A stretch of DNA of 64,000 nt from JAJDXO01 sp965207535. Its GTDB lineage: Bacteria > Pseudomonadota > Alphaproteobacteria > Rhodospirillales > UBA2165. This document shows positions 25,427-34,061 of this stretch, piece after piece. How positions within the stretch are numbered: the stretch's first letter is position 1; every line of letters begins with the position of its first letter. The stretch covers positions 310,001 to 374,000 of the forward strand of contig CBDBMR010000014.1 of NCBI GenBank assembly GCA_965207535.1. Direction: 5' to 3'. The notes under the pieces are model-generated. The model was not told the origin of the DNA and made no database searches. It saw only the letters and a program-made list of their open reading frames with translations. The position numbers and the translations under genes were made by a program.

Positions 25427-27763
25427 ATGGGAATGAAACCCTCACCCTATGCGACCAAGATTCCGTACGAGGAAAAGGACAACAAGGTCGTCGGCGGGCG
25501 GCCCGATCCGAAGAACCGCTCCGACGCCATCGACAAGGTTACGGGGCGGGCGCGCTATGCCGCCGACTACAATCTGCCGGGCCAGTTGATCGGCAAGGTG
25601 CTGAGAAGCCCCCACGCCCACGCCGTCATCAAGTCCATCGACACGTCCGAGGCCGAGAAGCTGCCGGGCGTGAAGGCCGTCGTTACCCGCGACGACTTCC
25701 CGGACATGGAGGTCGAGCACGCCGCGTCCGGCGAACTGATGGTCAATTTCCGGGACGTCACGCGCAACATGATGGCCCGTGAGAAGGCTCTCTATGACGG
25801 CCACCCGGTGGCCGCGGTCGCGGCGCTCAGCGAGTCCATCGCCAAGGAAGCGATGAAACTCATCAAGGTGGATTACGAAGTGCTGCCCCACGTCATCGAC
25901 GTGCGCGACGCCATGAAGGACGACGCGCCGCTGCTGCACGAGGACCTGTTCACCAAGGGCGCCGGAATCGAGCCCGATCCGTCGAAGAAGTCCAACATCG
26001 CGACGCGGATGGAAAGCAAACTCGGCGACATCGAGGAAGGCTTCGAGCAGGCGGACTTCATCGTCGAGCATGAAAGCAACACAAAAGCCGCCCACCAGGG
26101 CTATATCGAGCCCCAGGCCAGCGTCGCCAACTTCACCGAAGGCGGCACCATCGAGGTCTATACGGGCACCCAGGGCCACCATGTATTCCGCGCCCAGATC
26201 GCCAAGCTCCTGAAAATGGACATCTCCAATATCAAGGTGGTGCCGGCGGAGCTCGGCGGCGGTTTCGGCGGCAAGAACAACGTTTATCTCGAACCGTTGG
26301 CGGCCCAGCTTTCCCGCAAGGCCAACCGGCCGGTGAAGATGGTCATGACCCGGGACGAGGTGTTCCGCGCCACCGGCCCCACGTCCGGGACCAATTGCAA
26401 GGTCAAGATGGGCTGCACCAAGGACGGGCGGATCACCGCCGCCGAGGCCGAGCTCAACTACCAGGCCGGCGCCTTCCCGGGATCGTCGCTCCCGCTGGCG
26501 TCGATCACCGTCTTCACCCGCTATGACCTGGAGAACGTGCTGGTGGTCGGCCATGACGTGGTCTGCAACCGGCCCAAGGTCGCGGCCTACCGGGCGCCGG
26601 GCGCGCCGATGATCGCCTTCGCCGTGGAAACCGCAATCGACGATCTCGCCCGCCAGTGCGGAATGGATCCCATCGACTTCCGCCTCAAGAACGCGGCCAA
26701 ACAGGGGACCCAGACCCACTTCGGCCCGCCCTTGGGGCAGATCGGCTATATCGAGACCCTGGAGGCGGCCAAGGCATCGCCGCATATGAAGGAGCCGTTG
26801 GGCCCCAACCAGGGAAGGGGCATCGCGTCCGGCTTCTGGTTCACCATCGGCAACGATACGTCGGCGACCATCAATATCACCGAGGACGGCACCGCGAGCC
26901 TGATCTTCGGCACCGTCGACGTTACCGGCGGCATGCGCTCGGCGTTCGCCATGATCGTCGCCGAGGAACTGGGAATCCCGTTCGAAAAGGTGCGCACCCA
27001 GGTGGGCGACACCAGCGCACTCGGGTTCAACTTCATGACCGCCGGGAGCCGCGGCACGGCGGCGGGCTCAATGGCCGTCGTCAAGGCGACACGCGATGCC
27101 ATCCACCGGGCCTGCGAAATCGCCGCGCGCAAGTGGGAGGTGGAGACCGATCAGGTGGTGTGGGAGAACGGCCACGCGCGGCCGGCGTCGGCCAATGTGG
27201 GCGACTTCGAACCCATGTCGCTGGCCCAGCTGTGCAAGGAAGCGACCTGGTTCGGCGGCACCATCGCCGGCCATGCCGAGATCAACGTCGCCATGGGCGG
27301 CCCCGGTTTCGGCACCCATCTGGTCGACGTGGAGGTGGACCGCCAGACCGGTCTCGTGAAGGTGCTCCGCTATTCCATCTTCCAGGATGCCGGCAAGGCG
27401 GTTTATCCCGCCTTCATCGAAGGCCAGTTCCAGGGCGGCGCGGTACAGGGAATCGGCATGGCCCTGAACGAGGAGTATATCTACTCGGACAAGGGCACCC
27501 TCGAAAATCCGGGTTTCCTCGATTACCGGGTGCCGGTGGCCTCCGACGTGCCGATGATCGATACGCACATTATCGAAGTGCCGAACCCCGACCATCCCTA
27601 TGGGGTGCGGGGCATCGGCGAGGTGCCGATCATTCCGCCCCTGGCGGCGATTTCCAACGCCATCTACGATGCGGCGGGGGTGAGGCTTCTGGACCATCCC
27701 ATGTCGCCTCCCAAGGTCTTGAAGGCGCTTGACGAGGCCCGGCCGGCGGAAGCGGCGGAGTAG
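25427..27763 (+). CDS. Molybdenum hydroxylase large, molybdopterin-binding subunit (CoxL-like)
   Basis: 778 residues. Landmarks are GRARYAADYNLPGQL, the cofactor loop ELGGGFGGKNN, VAAYRAPGAPMIAFAVE, the GSRGTAAGS region and GIGEVPIIPPLAAISNAI with the conserved catalytic-glutamate position. The AYRAPGAP form and lack of the CoxL AYRCSFR loop argue against a true CO dehydrogenase and for an aldehyde or N-heterocycle oxidising enzyme. GAGAGGAG precedes ATG 25427. Complete three-subunit operon with the two genes upstream. Confidence 0.93.
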   Translation: MGMKPSPYATKIPYEEKDNKVVGGRPDPKNRSDAIDKVTGRARYAADYNLPGQLIGKVLRSPHAHAVIKSIDTSEAEKLPGVKAVVTRDDFPDMEVEHAASGELMVNFRDVTRNMMAREKALYDGHPVAAVAALSESIAKEAMKLIKVDYEVLPHVIDVRDAMKDDAPLLHEDLFTKGAGIEPDPSKKSNIATRMESKLGDIEEGFEQADFIVEHESNTKAAHQGYIEPQASVANFTEGGTIEVYTGTQGHHVFRAQIAKLLKMDISNIKVVPAELGGGFGGKNNVYLEPLAAQLSRKANRPVKMVMTRDEVFRATGPTSGTNCKVKMGCTKDGRITAAEAELNYQAGAFPGSSLPLASITVFTRYDLENVLVVGHDVVCNRPKVAAYRAPGAPMIAFAVETAIDDLARQCGMDPIDFRLKNAAKQGTQTHFGPPLGQIGYIETLEAAKASPHMKEPLGPNQGRGIASGFWFTIGNDTSATINITEDGTASLIFGTVDVTGGMRSAFAMIVAEELGIPFEKVRTQVGDTSALGFNFMTAGSRGTAAGSMAVVKATRDAIHRACEIAARKWEVETDQVVWENGHARPASANVGDFEPMSLAQLCKEATWFGGTIAGHAEINVAMGGPGFGTHLVDVEVDRQTGLVKVLRYSIFQDAGKAVYPAFIEGQFQGGAVQGIGMALNEEYIYSDKGTLENPGFLDYRVPVASDVPMIDTHIIEVPNPDHPYGVRGIGEVPIIPPLAAISNAIYDAAGVRLLDHPMSPPKVLKALDEARPAEAAE

Positions 27764-27836
27764 GCGAACGCCGAAGAAATCGGCGGGCTCCAGGGTCCGG
27801 ACTCATTTGAGCCTCCGGCCCTTGGGGACACGGTCC

Positions 27837-28571
27837 TTACAAAAGCAAGCCGACCGCGCTCGCCGTCAGAAACAATACGACCGCGATCCTGAACAGCCAT
27901 TCGGGGAGCAGTCTGCCCAGGAACAGTCCCAACAACGTCCCGCCCGCCGTCGGCAGCGCCAGGGCAAGGACAAGCGGCATGACGGTGTCCGACAGTCCCG
28001 CCACAGCCCATTGCAGCGCGAACGAAATCGGATAGGCGATCAGGAAGGCGGTCAGGGTCGTTGCGCGGACGGTTTCCTTGTTCTGGCGGATCGCCGTGAT
28101 GTAGGCGGCGATGGGAGGTCCGGGCATGGCGAGGGTCGAGTTCAGAATGCCGGAAACTCCCCCGATGGCGCCCCGCCGCCAGCCATTGTCACGGGTAAAG
28201 ATCGGAAACCGCTCGAACAGGCCGGTCGCCAGAAGCGCCATGAAACCGACGGCTATCGCCGCCCCGATCTTTAGTTGGCCGATGGTCAATAGACCGAACA
28301 ATACGGCGCCTATGGGAGACCCGATACAGATACCGATCAGTATGGGCGTCAGCAGGGAGCGGTTCACCTTGGGCAGCGTCGACGGCGACACCAGAACGGC
28401 GATCAGCATGCTGAGCAGGATGGACACCTGGATCGCCGAGGAAGTTCCCATTGCGAGGATGAGCGCCGGACCGGCGATGACGCCGAAGCCGATGCCCGTC
28501 GCCGCCTGAAGGGCGGACGCGGCGACCACGACGGCCACGAGCATCACCGACAGTTCGGGCGGAACCAACAC
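27837..28571 (-). CDS. TSUP-family (TauE/SafE) anion exporter
   Basis: 244 residues with about eight membrane helices; ALQAATGIGFGVIAGPALIL near the N-terminus and GGVSGILNSTLAMPGPPIAAY in the middle are the duplicated TauE/SafE signature. The family exports sulfite, sulfoacetate or other organic anions. I chose GTG 28571 because it gives the normal length; ATG 28544 is an alternative, and the open frame further upstream reads into the aldehyde dehydrogenase gene. It is 32 bases downstream of that gene. Confidence 0.85.
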   Translation of the reverse strand: MLVPPELSVMLVAVVVAASALQAATGIGFGVIAGPALILAMGTSSAIQVSILLSMLIAVLVSPSTLPKVNRSLLTPILIGICIGSPIGAVLFGLLTIGQLKIGAAIAVGFMALLATGLFERFPIFTRDNGWRRGAIGGVSGILNSTLAMPGPPIAAYITAIRQNKETVRATTLTAFLIAYPISFALQWAVAGLSDTVMPLVLALALPTAGGTLLGLFLGRLLPEWLFRIAVVLFLTASAVGLLL

Positions 28572-28603
28572 GGCCAACTCGCGATCGCAGCCAGGGCTTC
28601 CGG

Positions 28604-30028
28604 CTAGGAAAAGATGACCTGGATATCCGTGTACTCCGCGAGGCCCTCCTCGGCGAACTCGACGCCGACGCCGGACGACTTTCTGCCGCCGAAGGGGGCG
28701 TTGGGCTGGATCATGCCGTGCTTGTTGATCCATACCGAGCCGCATTCCAGTTTCGCGCCCACCTGTTTGGCTTCGGTGATGTCCCGGCACCAGACCGAGC
28801 CGCCGAGGCCATTGGGATTGTCATTGGCCTTCTCGATGGCGTCTTCGACGGATTTATACCGGATGACCGGCAGCGCCGGGCCGAACTGCTCCTCATCGAC
28901 GAGCCGGTCGCCGTTCTCGAGGTCCGCGATTATGGTCAGCGGATAGAAATACCCCCTGTCCTCGCCTTTGCCGTTCTTTTTCAGCTTCTTGCTGCCGCCG
29001 AGCAGGACCCGGCCCTTTTTCTCCGCATCCTCGACGAGATCCGAGACGATGTCGTATTGCTTGAGGTTCTGCACGGGACCGATCACCACGTCATCCTCGA
29101 TACCGTTCCCCATGGGCATTTTGCGGGCGAATTTGACCAGCTCTTCGCAAACCTCGTCATAGACATCGTCGTGAACATAGAGGCGTTTCAACGCCGCGCA
29201 GGTTTGCCCGCCATTTATGAAGGCGCCCCAGAACAGGCCTTCCGCGATCTGCCGCGGATCGACGTCGGGCAAAACGATTCCGGCATCATTGCCGCCCAGT
29301 TCGAGGGTCATGCGCTTCATGGTCTCGGCGGCGTTGGCGTAAATTTTCTGTCCGGTGCCGCAGGAGCCCGTGAACACGATTTTCCCGATGTCTTCGTGAG
29401 ACGTCATGACGGGCCCGAGGTCGTCGTCGCCGGTGATGCAGTTGACGACGCCCTTGGGCAAAATCTCGTTCATCAGTTCGACGGCGCGGAGGGTCGTCAG
29501 CGGGGTATAGGGCGAGGGTTTGCACACCACCGTATTGCCCGAAAGAACCGCCGGAATGATGTGCCAGATGCCGATCAGCACGGGGAAGTTCCACGGCAGA
29601 ATGGATCCCACCACACCGATCGGCCGCCGGTGCAGCTCCACCCGGCCCTCGTTGTTTTCCTGCAGGACCTTCATGGGCAGCGACAGGCTGGCGGTGTACT
29701 GGGTCCAGGCAACGGCGCCGCCGATCTCCCAGCGCGAGCCAAGGCCGTTGAGCGGCTTGCCCTGTTCCGCCGTCAGCAGCTGCGCCAGTTCCTCGGCGTT
29801 TTGCTCAAGTTTCTCGGCGATTTTTTCGCACGCGACCTGACGCTTCCGTTCCGGCACATCGCGCCATTTCTTGAAAGCGGTTTTCGCCGCGGCGACCGCA
29901 TCGTTGACATGGTCTTCGGTTCCCAGGGGCGCCAGGCCCATGACTTTTTCGGTGGCCGGGTTCAGCACCTCGAACAGCTGCTTGGTCGGCACCTTTTTGC
30001 CGTCGATGATCAGGCGGAACGGTTCCAT
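28604..30028 (-). CDS. NAD(P)+-dependent aldehyde dehydrogenase family
   Basis: 474 residues. PWNFPVLIGIWHIIPAVLSG is the cofactor-entry motif, LELGGND holds the general-base glutamate and GGQTCAALKR the catalytic cysteine. It oxidises an aldehyde to the acid in the cytoplasm. It lies 12 bases after the nitroreductase-like gene, in an operon with it, so the substrate is likely an aldehyde formed by this gene set. Confidence 0.93.
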   Translation of the reverse strand: MEPFRLIIDGKKVPTKQLFEVLNPATEKVMGLAPLGTEDHVNDAVAAAKTAFKKWRDVPERKRQVACEKIAEKLEQNAEELAQLLTAEQGKPLNGLGSRWEIGGAVAWTQYTASLSLPMKVLQENNEGRVELHRRPIGVVGSILPWNFPVLIGIWHIIPAVLSGNTVVCKPSPYTPLTTLRAVELMNEILPKGVVNCITGDDDLGPVMTSHEDIGKIVFTGSCGTGQKIYANAAETMKRMTLELGGNDAGIVLPDVDPRQIAEGLFWGAFINGGQTCAALKRLYVHDDVYDEVCEELVKFARKMPMGNGIEDDVVIGPVQNLKQYDIVSDLVEDAEKKGRVLLGGSKKLKKNGKGEDRGYFYPLTIIADLENGDRLVDEEQFGPALPVIRYKSVEDAIEKANDNPNGLGGSVWCRDITEAKQVGAKLECGSVWINKHGMIQPNAPFGGRKSSGVGVEFAEEGLAEYTDIQVIFS

Positions 30029-30040
30029 GATCTTCCTCCT

Positions 30041-31372
30041 TTAATCGGTGGTTCCGGGTTCCTGGCCGCCATGCCAGTCGCGGAAATGGTTCTTGTGGGT
30101 TTCCGAATATGCGCCCGGCTTCATCTGCTGATCGTAGAAATCAAGATCCAGGTGGTGGGCCTGGATGAACAGGCTCATCTGAATAGGGTCCACCGTGGCC
30201 GGAAACTGCCCATAGGTTTCGTGGATATAGGTGCAGATGTCCTTGACGCACTGAACGCCGTTGGCGGACGCCTGGGGCGTCGCGGCATCGAATTCCGAAT
30301 TGGGGGAGAGATGCGGTTTGACCATGCCCTTGGCTTCCCACTCGTCCATGGTCTGCGTCGCGCCCGCAATGGCCGCCTCGACGGCTTCGTCCATGGTCGG
30401 GTAGTTGGGGGGGCAGAAAGCCTCGAACACGCCGGGCCGGCCCACTGGGATCGGGAACGGATCCGTCTTGGACTGGATAAACCTGAATCCGAGCCCCTTG
30501 CAGGCAGGCGTTCCGCCGAGCACGACCGTGGAAGAGAACCCGCCGTAAACCCAGCCGCCGATCCCGGTTGCCTGCATGGCCAGCGCCAGCAGCTGGGCCA
30601 TGAACGCGCCTTCCGCCAGCATCCCGTCCGACAGGATTTTCTCGAGCCGCGACAGGGTCATCACCTTCCTTTTCGCGAGAAAGCCGCTTTCGACCCATTT
30701 TTCGTTGCCGCAGGGCGCCATGCCGTTCCGGTCGTCGACCAGAAAGTAGCCGCCCTCCTCGCCGGAATAGCGGCCGGCCTCCGCGTCGCAGAAATTCAGG
30801 ATGAGCTTGATCATGTCCTTGGTCACGTCGATGACCGGCATGAACAGGGTCGAGCCGGGACGGTTGCAGACCCACTGGTTATGAGGCCAGACACCCGGCT
30901 CCACGGGCGGCAAATCCATGCGGCCGTCATCCAGCTTCTCGACAAAGGCGTCGTAGAAACCGAGGATTTTCTCGCGGTCGTCCGCGTCTTCGTATTCCCG
31001 CATTTTCGTCATCTTCGCCTGATCGGCATTGATCACGTAGACCCCGTTGTCATTGGTGAAGAAAAGGCGGGCCCGGTGCGAGCCCATCGCGGAGGGATAG
31101 GGCTTGCCGATCGTCTTGACCATGCCGCCCGGAAGTTCCGTTTCGGCCAGAATGGGCCCCGTGGTCGCAGTGGCGGCGGCCACGAGCATCGCCGTTTCCA
31201 GATCGTCCAGCCCGACAGGCTCCTTGTTTGACTTGTACCGGAACGGCCCCGACGTCATTTCCATGCCGAGACCGAACCGCCGCGACCGGCGCCCCATGAT
31301 GGCGTCGTACAGCGGATAGTCCCATGCCGCCTCCGCCTGAGGCGGCAAGTTCGAAGGCTTGTGGTCACTCAC
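30041..31372 (-). CDS. Uncharacterised protein with nitroreductase-like features
   Basis: 443 residues from GTG 31372, preceded by AGGAG and overlapping the upstream stop by 8 bases. No firm family. DAIMGRRSRRF followed by LDDLETAMLVAAATATTG, and later AFMAQLLALAMQATGIGGW, resemble the RRS(I/V)R, Ser/Asn-rich and Gly-Leu-Gly parts of FMN nitroreductases, so a flavin-binding reductase is possible, with a long C-terminal addition ending in HHLDLDFYDQQMKPGAYSETH. Cytoplasmic, no signal peptide. Partner genes are the aldehyde dehydrogenase downstream and an 83-residue protein upstream. Confidence 0.55.
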   Translation of the reverse strand: MSDHKPSNLPPQAEAAWDYPLYDAIMGRRSRRFGLGMEMTSGPFRYKSNKEPVGLDDLETAMLVAAATATTGPILAETELPGGMVKTIGKPYPSAMGSHRARLFFTNDNGVYVINADQAKMTKMREYEDADDREKILGFYDAFVEKLDDGRMDLPPVEPGVWPHNQWVCNRPGSTLFMPVIDVTKDMIKLILNFCDAEAGRYSGEEGGYFLVDDRNGMAPCGNEKWVESGFLAKRKVMTLSRLEKILSDGMLAEGAFMAQLLALAMQATGIGGWVYGGFSSTVVLGGTPACKGLGFRFIQSKTDPFPIPVGRPGVFEAFCPPNYPTMDEAVEAAIAGATQTMDEWEAKGMVKPHLSPNSEFDAATPQASANGVQCVKDICTYIHETYGQFPATVDPIQMSLFIQAHHLDLDFYDQQMKPGAYSETHKNHFRDWHGGQEPGTTD

Positions 31373-31616
31373 TGGGGGTCTCCTGCCCGGCGTTCCCTTG
31401 GTTTTTGGATTTCCCGGAAAAGACAAGTTTGATCATGTAGCCCCAGAACGCGGGCTTCCCGAGCGTCATGCCCAGCATCTTCCGCATGTCATCCCGGCTC
31501 ATGAGCGTCTCGGCTTCCCAGACACCCATCTTGCCGACAATGACGACGTCGCCGCCTTCGATCTTGAGTTTTTCGATATCGAACTCGAATTCACCTGCCG
31601 CGGATTCGATTTTCAC
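31365..31616 (-). CDS. Small protein of unknown function (83 residues)
   Basis: No family recognised. The N-terminal half is a short beta-rich stretch (FEFDIEKLKIEGGDVVIVGKMG), followed by SRDDMRKMLGMTLGKPAFWGYMIKLVF, which could be an amphipathic or weakly membrane-associated helix. Its stop overlaps the start of the nitroreductase-like gene by 8 bases, so it is translationally coupled and probably real. Confidence 0.6.
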   Translation of the reverse strand: MKIESAAGEFEFDIEKLKIEGGDVVIVGKMGVWEAETLMSRDDMRKMLGMTLGKPAFWGYMIKLVFSGKSKNQGNAGQETPSE

Positions 31617-31640
31617 GGTTTTTCGCTCCCACTCACGTCT

Positions 31641-32363
31641 CTAAGGGATTATTTTCCAGTAGGCGTCTTTTCGGACGATCAGGCCGTCGCCGATCTCGTA
31701 CACGTCGAATCCGCTGGACTTACGCCACTTTCCGTCCGGTCCCATATACTCGACTTCATAAGTCTGGTGGACGATTGTGCCCAGGAACTTCCAGACGGAG
31801 CCGGAGAATTTTGGCCCGTTCGGCATGGTGAAGCGATGCTCCATTTCCTGGAGGACTTCCTTCCGCCCGTAGATCACCTTGCCGTTGGGAAGGTGCCATT
31901 GAATGGCCGGGGACAGGCACTCTCCCAGCACTTTCATATCCCGGGAGCTGAACGCTTCCTCAAACCTCGTGAAGAGCTTTTTGTATTCCATCTCGTCCGC
32001 CGGCGTCACCTTGATGGACTTGCGTTTGATTTTCTCCTTTTTTTGGCCGGAGACATTCAAGCGGACACGAAGGCCGTAATTGGACGTCCGGTCAGGCCGG
32101 GCGTCCTTGATCGTGTCGAGGGACCGTATGTCCTGGACGGCCTGATCGCCGTCATTGTCCCTGATCTTCAATAGGGAACTTGTTTTGCGGGCCTTGCCGG
32201 CCGGTTCGGATCCAGCCGCCGTGCTATTCCTTGATTTCTTGGCCGCGCGCGGCTTTCGCTTCTCGGATTGTTTGCCCTTCCGCGTCCTGCCGGCCGCCTC
32301 TTCGGATGCGGATCCACCGATATCCTCTGTCGTCTGGCGCAGATTATTGTCGACAACTCTCAT
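31641..32363 (-). CDS. NTF2/SnoaL-like protein with basic, disordered N-terminus
   Basis: 240 residues. The last 115 (from about MEYKKLFTRFEEAFSSRD) have the NTF2-like pattern: CLSPAIQWHLPNGKVIYGRKEVLQEM, then strands ending GFDVYEIGDGLIVRKDAYWKI. This fold is found in ketosteroid isomerase-like enzymes, SnoaL cyclases and polyketide or ring hydratases. The first 120 residues are Lys/Arg/Ser-rich (RKGKQSEKRKPRAAKKSRN) and look disordered; the true start may be internal. First gene of the set running to the aldehyde dehydrogenase. Confidence 0.6.
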   Translation of the reverse strand: MRVVDNNLRQTTEDIGGSASEEAAGRTRKGKQSEKRKPRAAKKSRNSTAAGSEPAGKARKTSSLLKIRDNDGDQAVQDIRSLDTIKDARPDRTSNYGLRVRLNVSGQKKEKIKRKSIKVTPADEMEYKKLFTRFEEAFSSRDMKVLGECLSPAIQWHLPNGKVIYGRKEVLQEMEHRFTMPNGPKFSGSVWKFLGTIVHQTYEVEYMGPDGKWRKSSGFDVYEIGDGLIVRKDAYWKIIP

Positions 32364-32461
32364 AACATTTCCTCGCTGCTGATGAGAGGGACAGTCTCCC
32401 GGTCTTCGCTTTTATCCTTATCGACCGTGCCGATAAACTACCGGCATGGAATCGAGCTTGT

Positions 32462-32493
32462 CAATGAAAATGAATATGAATTCATTTTCATTG
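32462..32493. promoter_or_regulatory. Perfect 14-bp inverted repeat (operator candidate)
   Basis: CAATGAAAATGAAT (32462-32475) and ATTCATTTTCATTG (32480-32493) are exact reverse complements around ATGA. It lies between the divergent NTF2-like gene and the dctP gene at 32560. The TetR-family gene at the end of this TRAP operon is the likely binder. Confidence 0.75.
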
Positions 32494-32559
32494 ACTCCCG
32501 AAGCGCATTTTCATAGTGTCGTCGAACCCTGATTCAAAACCCAACGGGAGGCTCGTAGG

Positions 32560-33558
32560 ATGAAAATCAATTCAAAATTATTGGCGGGAACCCTGGCCGT
32601 GGCCGTGATGTCATTTTCGGCATCCGCCGTCGCCAAGGAACTCCGTCTCAGCATGGCGCCGCCGCCGAATTCGCCTTGGGGTGCGGTGGCTCAGAAGTTC
32701 GTCGACAAAGTCAATGAAGTGTCGGGCGGCAAGCTGACCATCAAGGCGTTCATGGCATCCAAGCTCGGCGGCGAGCAGGACGTCGTCAAACAAATCGCCC
32801 GGGGGCGGATCGACATGGGCGTGATGTCCAATACGGCCGTGTCCCTGCTGGTACCGGAATTCGGCCTGCTCGCGTCACCCTACGCCTTCAATAGCGCCAA
32901 GCAGTTCGACTGCGTGGCGGACAATCATCTGCTGTCCACCTTCGGCAAGGAATTTGCCGGTGCCGGTATCAGGACGCTGTCCTGGATGGAAGTCGGCTTT
33001 CAGGTCGTCTACAGCAAGAACGGCGTCCGCGTGCCGGCCGACCTGGCCGGCGTGAAAATCCGGACGGCGCCGTCGGTGACCGATTCCAAGTTCATCCAGA
33101 CCGCCGGCGGCACTGCCGTGCCGTTGAGCCCGAAGGACACTATTCCGGCCCTCAAGACCGGACAGGTGACGGCCGCGACGCAGCTTTCCGTTTTCGGCAT
33201 CGTCGTGGGATATCCCAAGGTTGCGCCGCACATTACGCTGACCCGTCACCAGCATCAAGTCGGCGGCGTCATCATTTCGAAGCGCACGTGGGATAAACTG
33301 TCCAAACAGGAACAAGGCTGGATCAACGAGTCCGCGCCGGTCTTCCTGGAATTGCGGAAAATCATCCGCGGCGCGGAAGGTGCGCTGATCAAAAAGGCGC
33401 AAAAGGAAGGTGCGACGATCATCAACCTGACGGATGCCGAACTGGCGAAATGGAAATCCGTCGCGCCCAAGGCCCAGAAGATCATCCTGAAGGAGATGGG
33501 CGGAGCGGCCGGCGCCAAGTGGCAAGCCATCCAAAAGGCGAAGGCTGCGTGTTCCTAA
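32560..33558 (+). CDS. dctP: TRAP transporter substrate-binding protein DctP
   Basis: 332 residues with a signal peptide (LLAGTLAVAVMSFSASAVA). GGKLTIKAFMASKLGGEQDVVKQIARG is the characteristic DctP segment, and GVKIRTAPSVTDSKFIQTAGGTAVPLS contains the carboxylate-contacting arginine region. Periplasmic receptor of the operon dctP-dctQ-dctM-tetR. GGGAGG sits about 10 bases before ATG 32560. The substrate is unknown but probably linked to the divergent aldehyde dehydrogenase set. Confidence 0.94.
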   Translation: MKINSKLLAGTLAVAVMSFSASAVAKELRLSMAPPPNSPWGAVAQKFVDKVNEVSGGKLTIKAFMASKLGGEQDVVKQIARGRIDMGVMSNTAVSLLVPEFGLLASPYAFNSAKQFDCVADNHLLSTFGKEFAGAGIRTLSWMEVGFQVVYSKNGVRVPADLAGVKIRTAPSVTDSKFIQTAGGTAVPLSPKDTIPALKTGQVTAATQLSVFGIVVGYPKVAPHITLTRHQHQVGGVIISKRTWDKLSKQEQGWINESAPVFLELRKIIRGAEGALIKKAQKEGATIINLTDAELAKWKSVAPKAQKIILKEMGGAAGAKWQAIQKAKAACS

Positions 33559-33567
33559 CGCCGGATC

Positions 33568-34059
33568 ATGCTGGCACGGACCCTTAGGTGGCTTAGGCTC
33601 ATCGAAGCCTCAGTGGCGTCGGCCGCATACGCGGCCGTCGCCATTCTTCTTATGGCCGACGTGATTGGCCGTGAATTGTTCGAGACCGCCATCCTGGGGG
33701 CTCAGCAACTGGCCGTCTATGGCGCCATATTGGCCGGATTCCTGGGATTTACCCTGGCAACTTCCGACAACACCCACCTGCGCCCGGAATTTCTGGACTT
33801 CGTCCTGAAGCGGTTCGAGCCCTGGACGTCGCAGGCCGGCAACGCTCTTTCCGCCCTCTTCTTTTTCGGCGCCGGATATGTCGCCTGGACGTTCGTGGAA
33901 ATTTCCATGGATGCGGGGGACAGGGCGCCGGTTCTCTATTTTTTCGTCTGGCCGCTCCAACTCATCATTCCCTACGCGTTCATCTCTTCCGGGCTCAAGC
34001 ATCTGGCCTTCGCCGTCCGCCCGGACCTTCAGCCCGCAAAAGAGCGGGAAGCGGGCTAG
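33568..34059 (+). CDS. dctQ: TRAP transporter small permease DctQ
   Basis: 163 residues with four membrane helices. The first helix ends in ADVIGRELF, the family hallmark, and the following segment LAVYGAILAGFLGFTLATSDNTHLRPEF matches DctQ. It is 9 bases after dctP and 2 bases before dctM, so translational coupling is expected. Confidence 0.92.
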   Translation: MLARTLRWLRLIEASVASAAYAAVAILLMADVIGRELFETAILGAQQLAVYGAILAGFLGFTLATSDNTHLRPEFLDFVLKRFEPWTSQAGNALSALFFFGAGYVAWTFVEISMDAGDRAPVLYFFVWPLQLIIPYAFISSGLKHLAFAVRPDLQPAKEREAG

Positions 34060-34061
34060 CG

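Noticed and set aside
28718..31231. An 837-codon plus-strand frame over the aldehyde dehydrogenase and nitroreductase-like genes
   Set aside because: It spans two minus-strand genes and a gene boundary, has no domain, and reflects GC-rich antisense openness.
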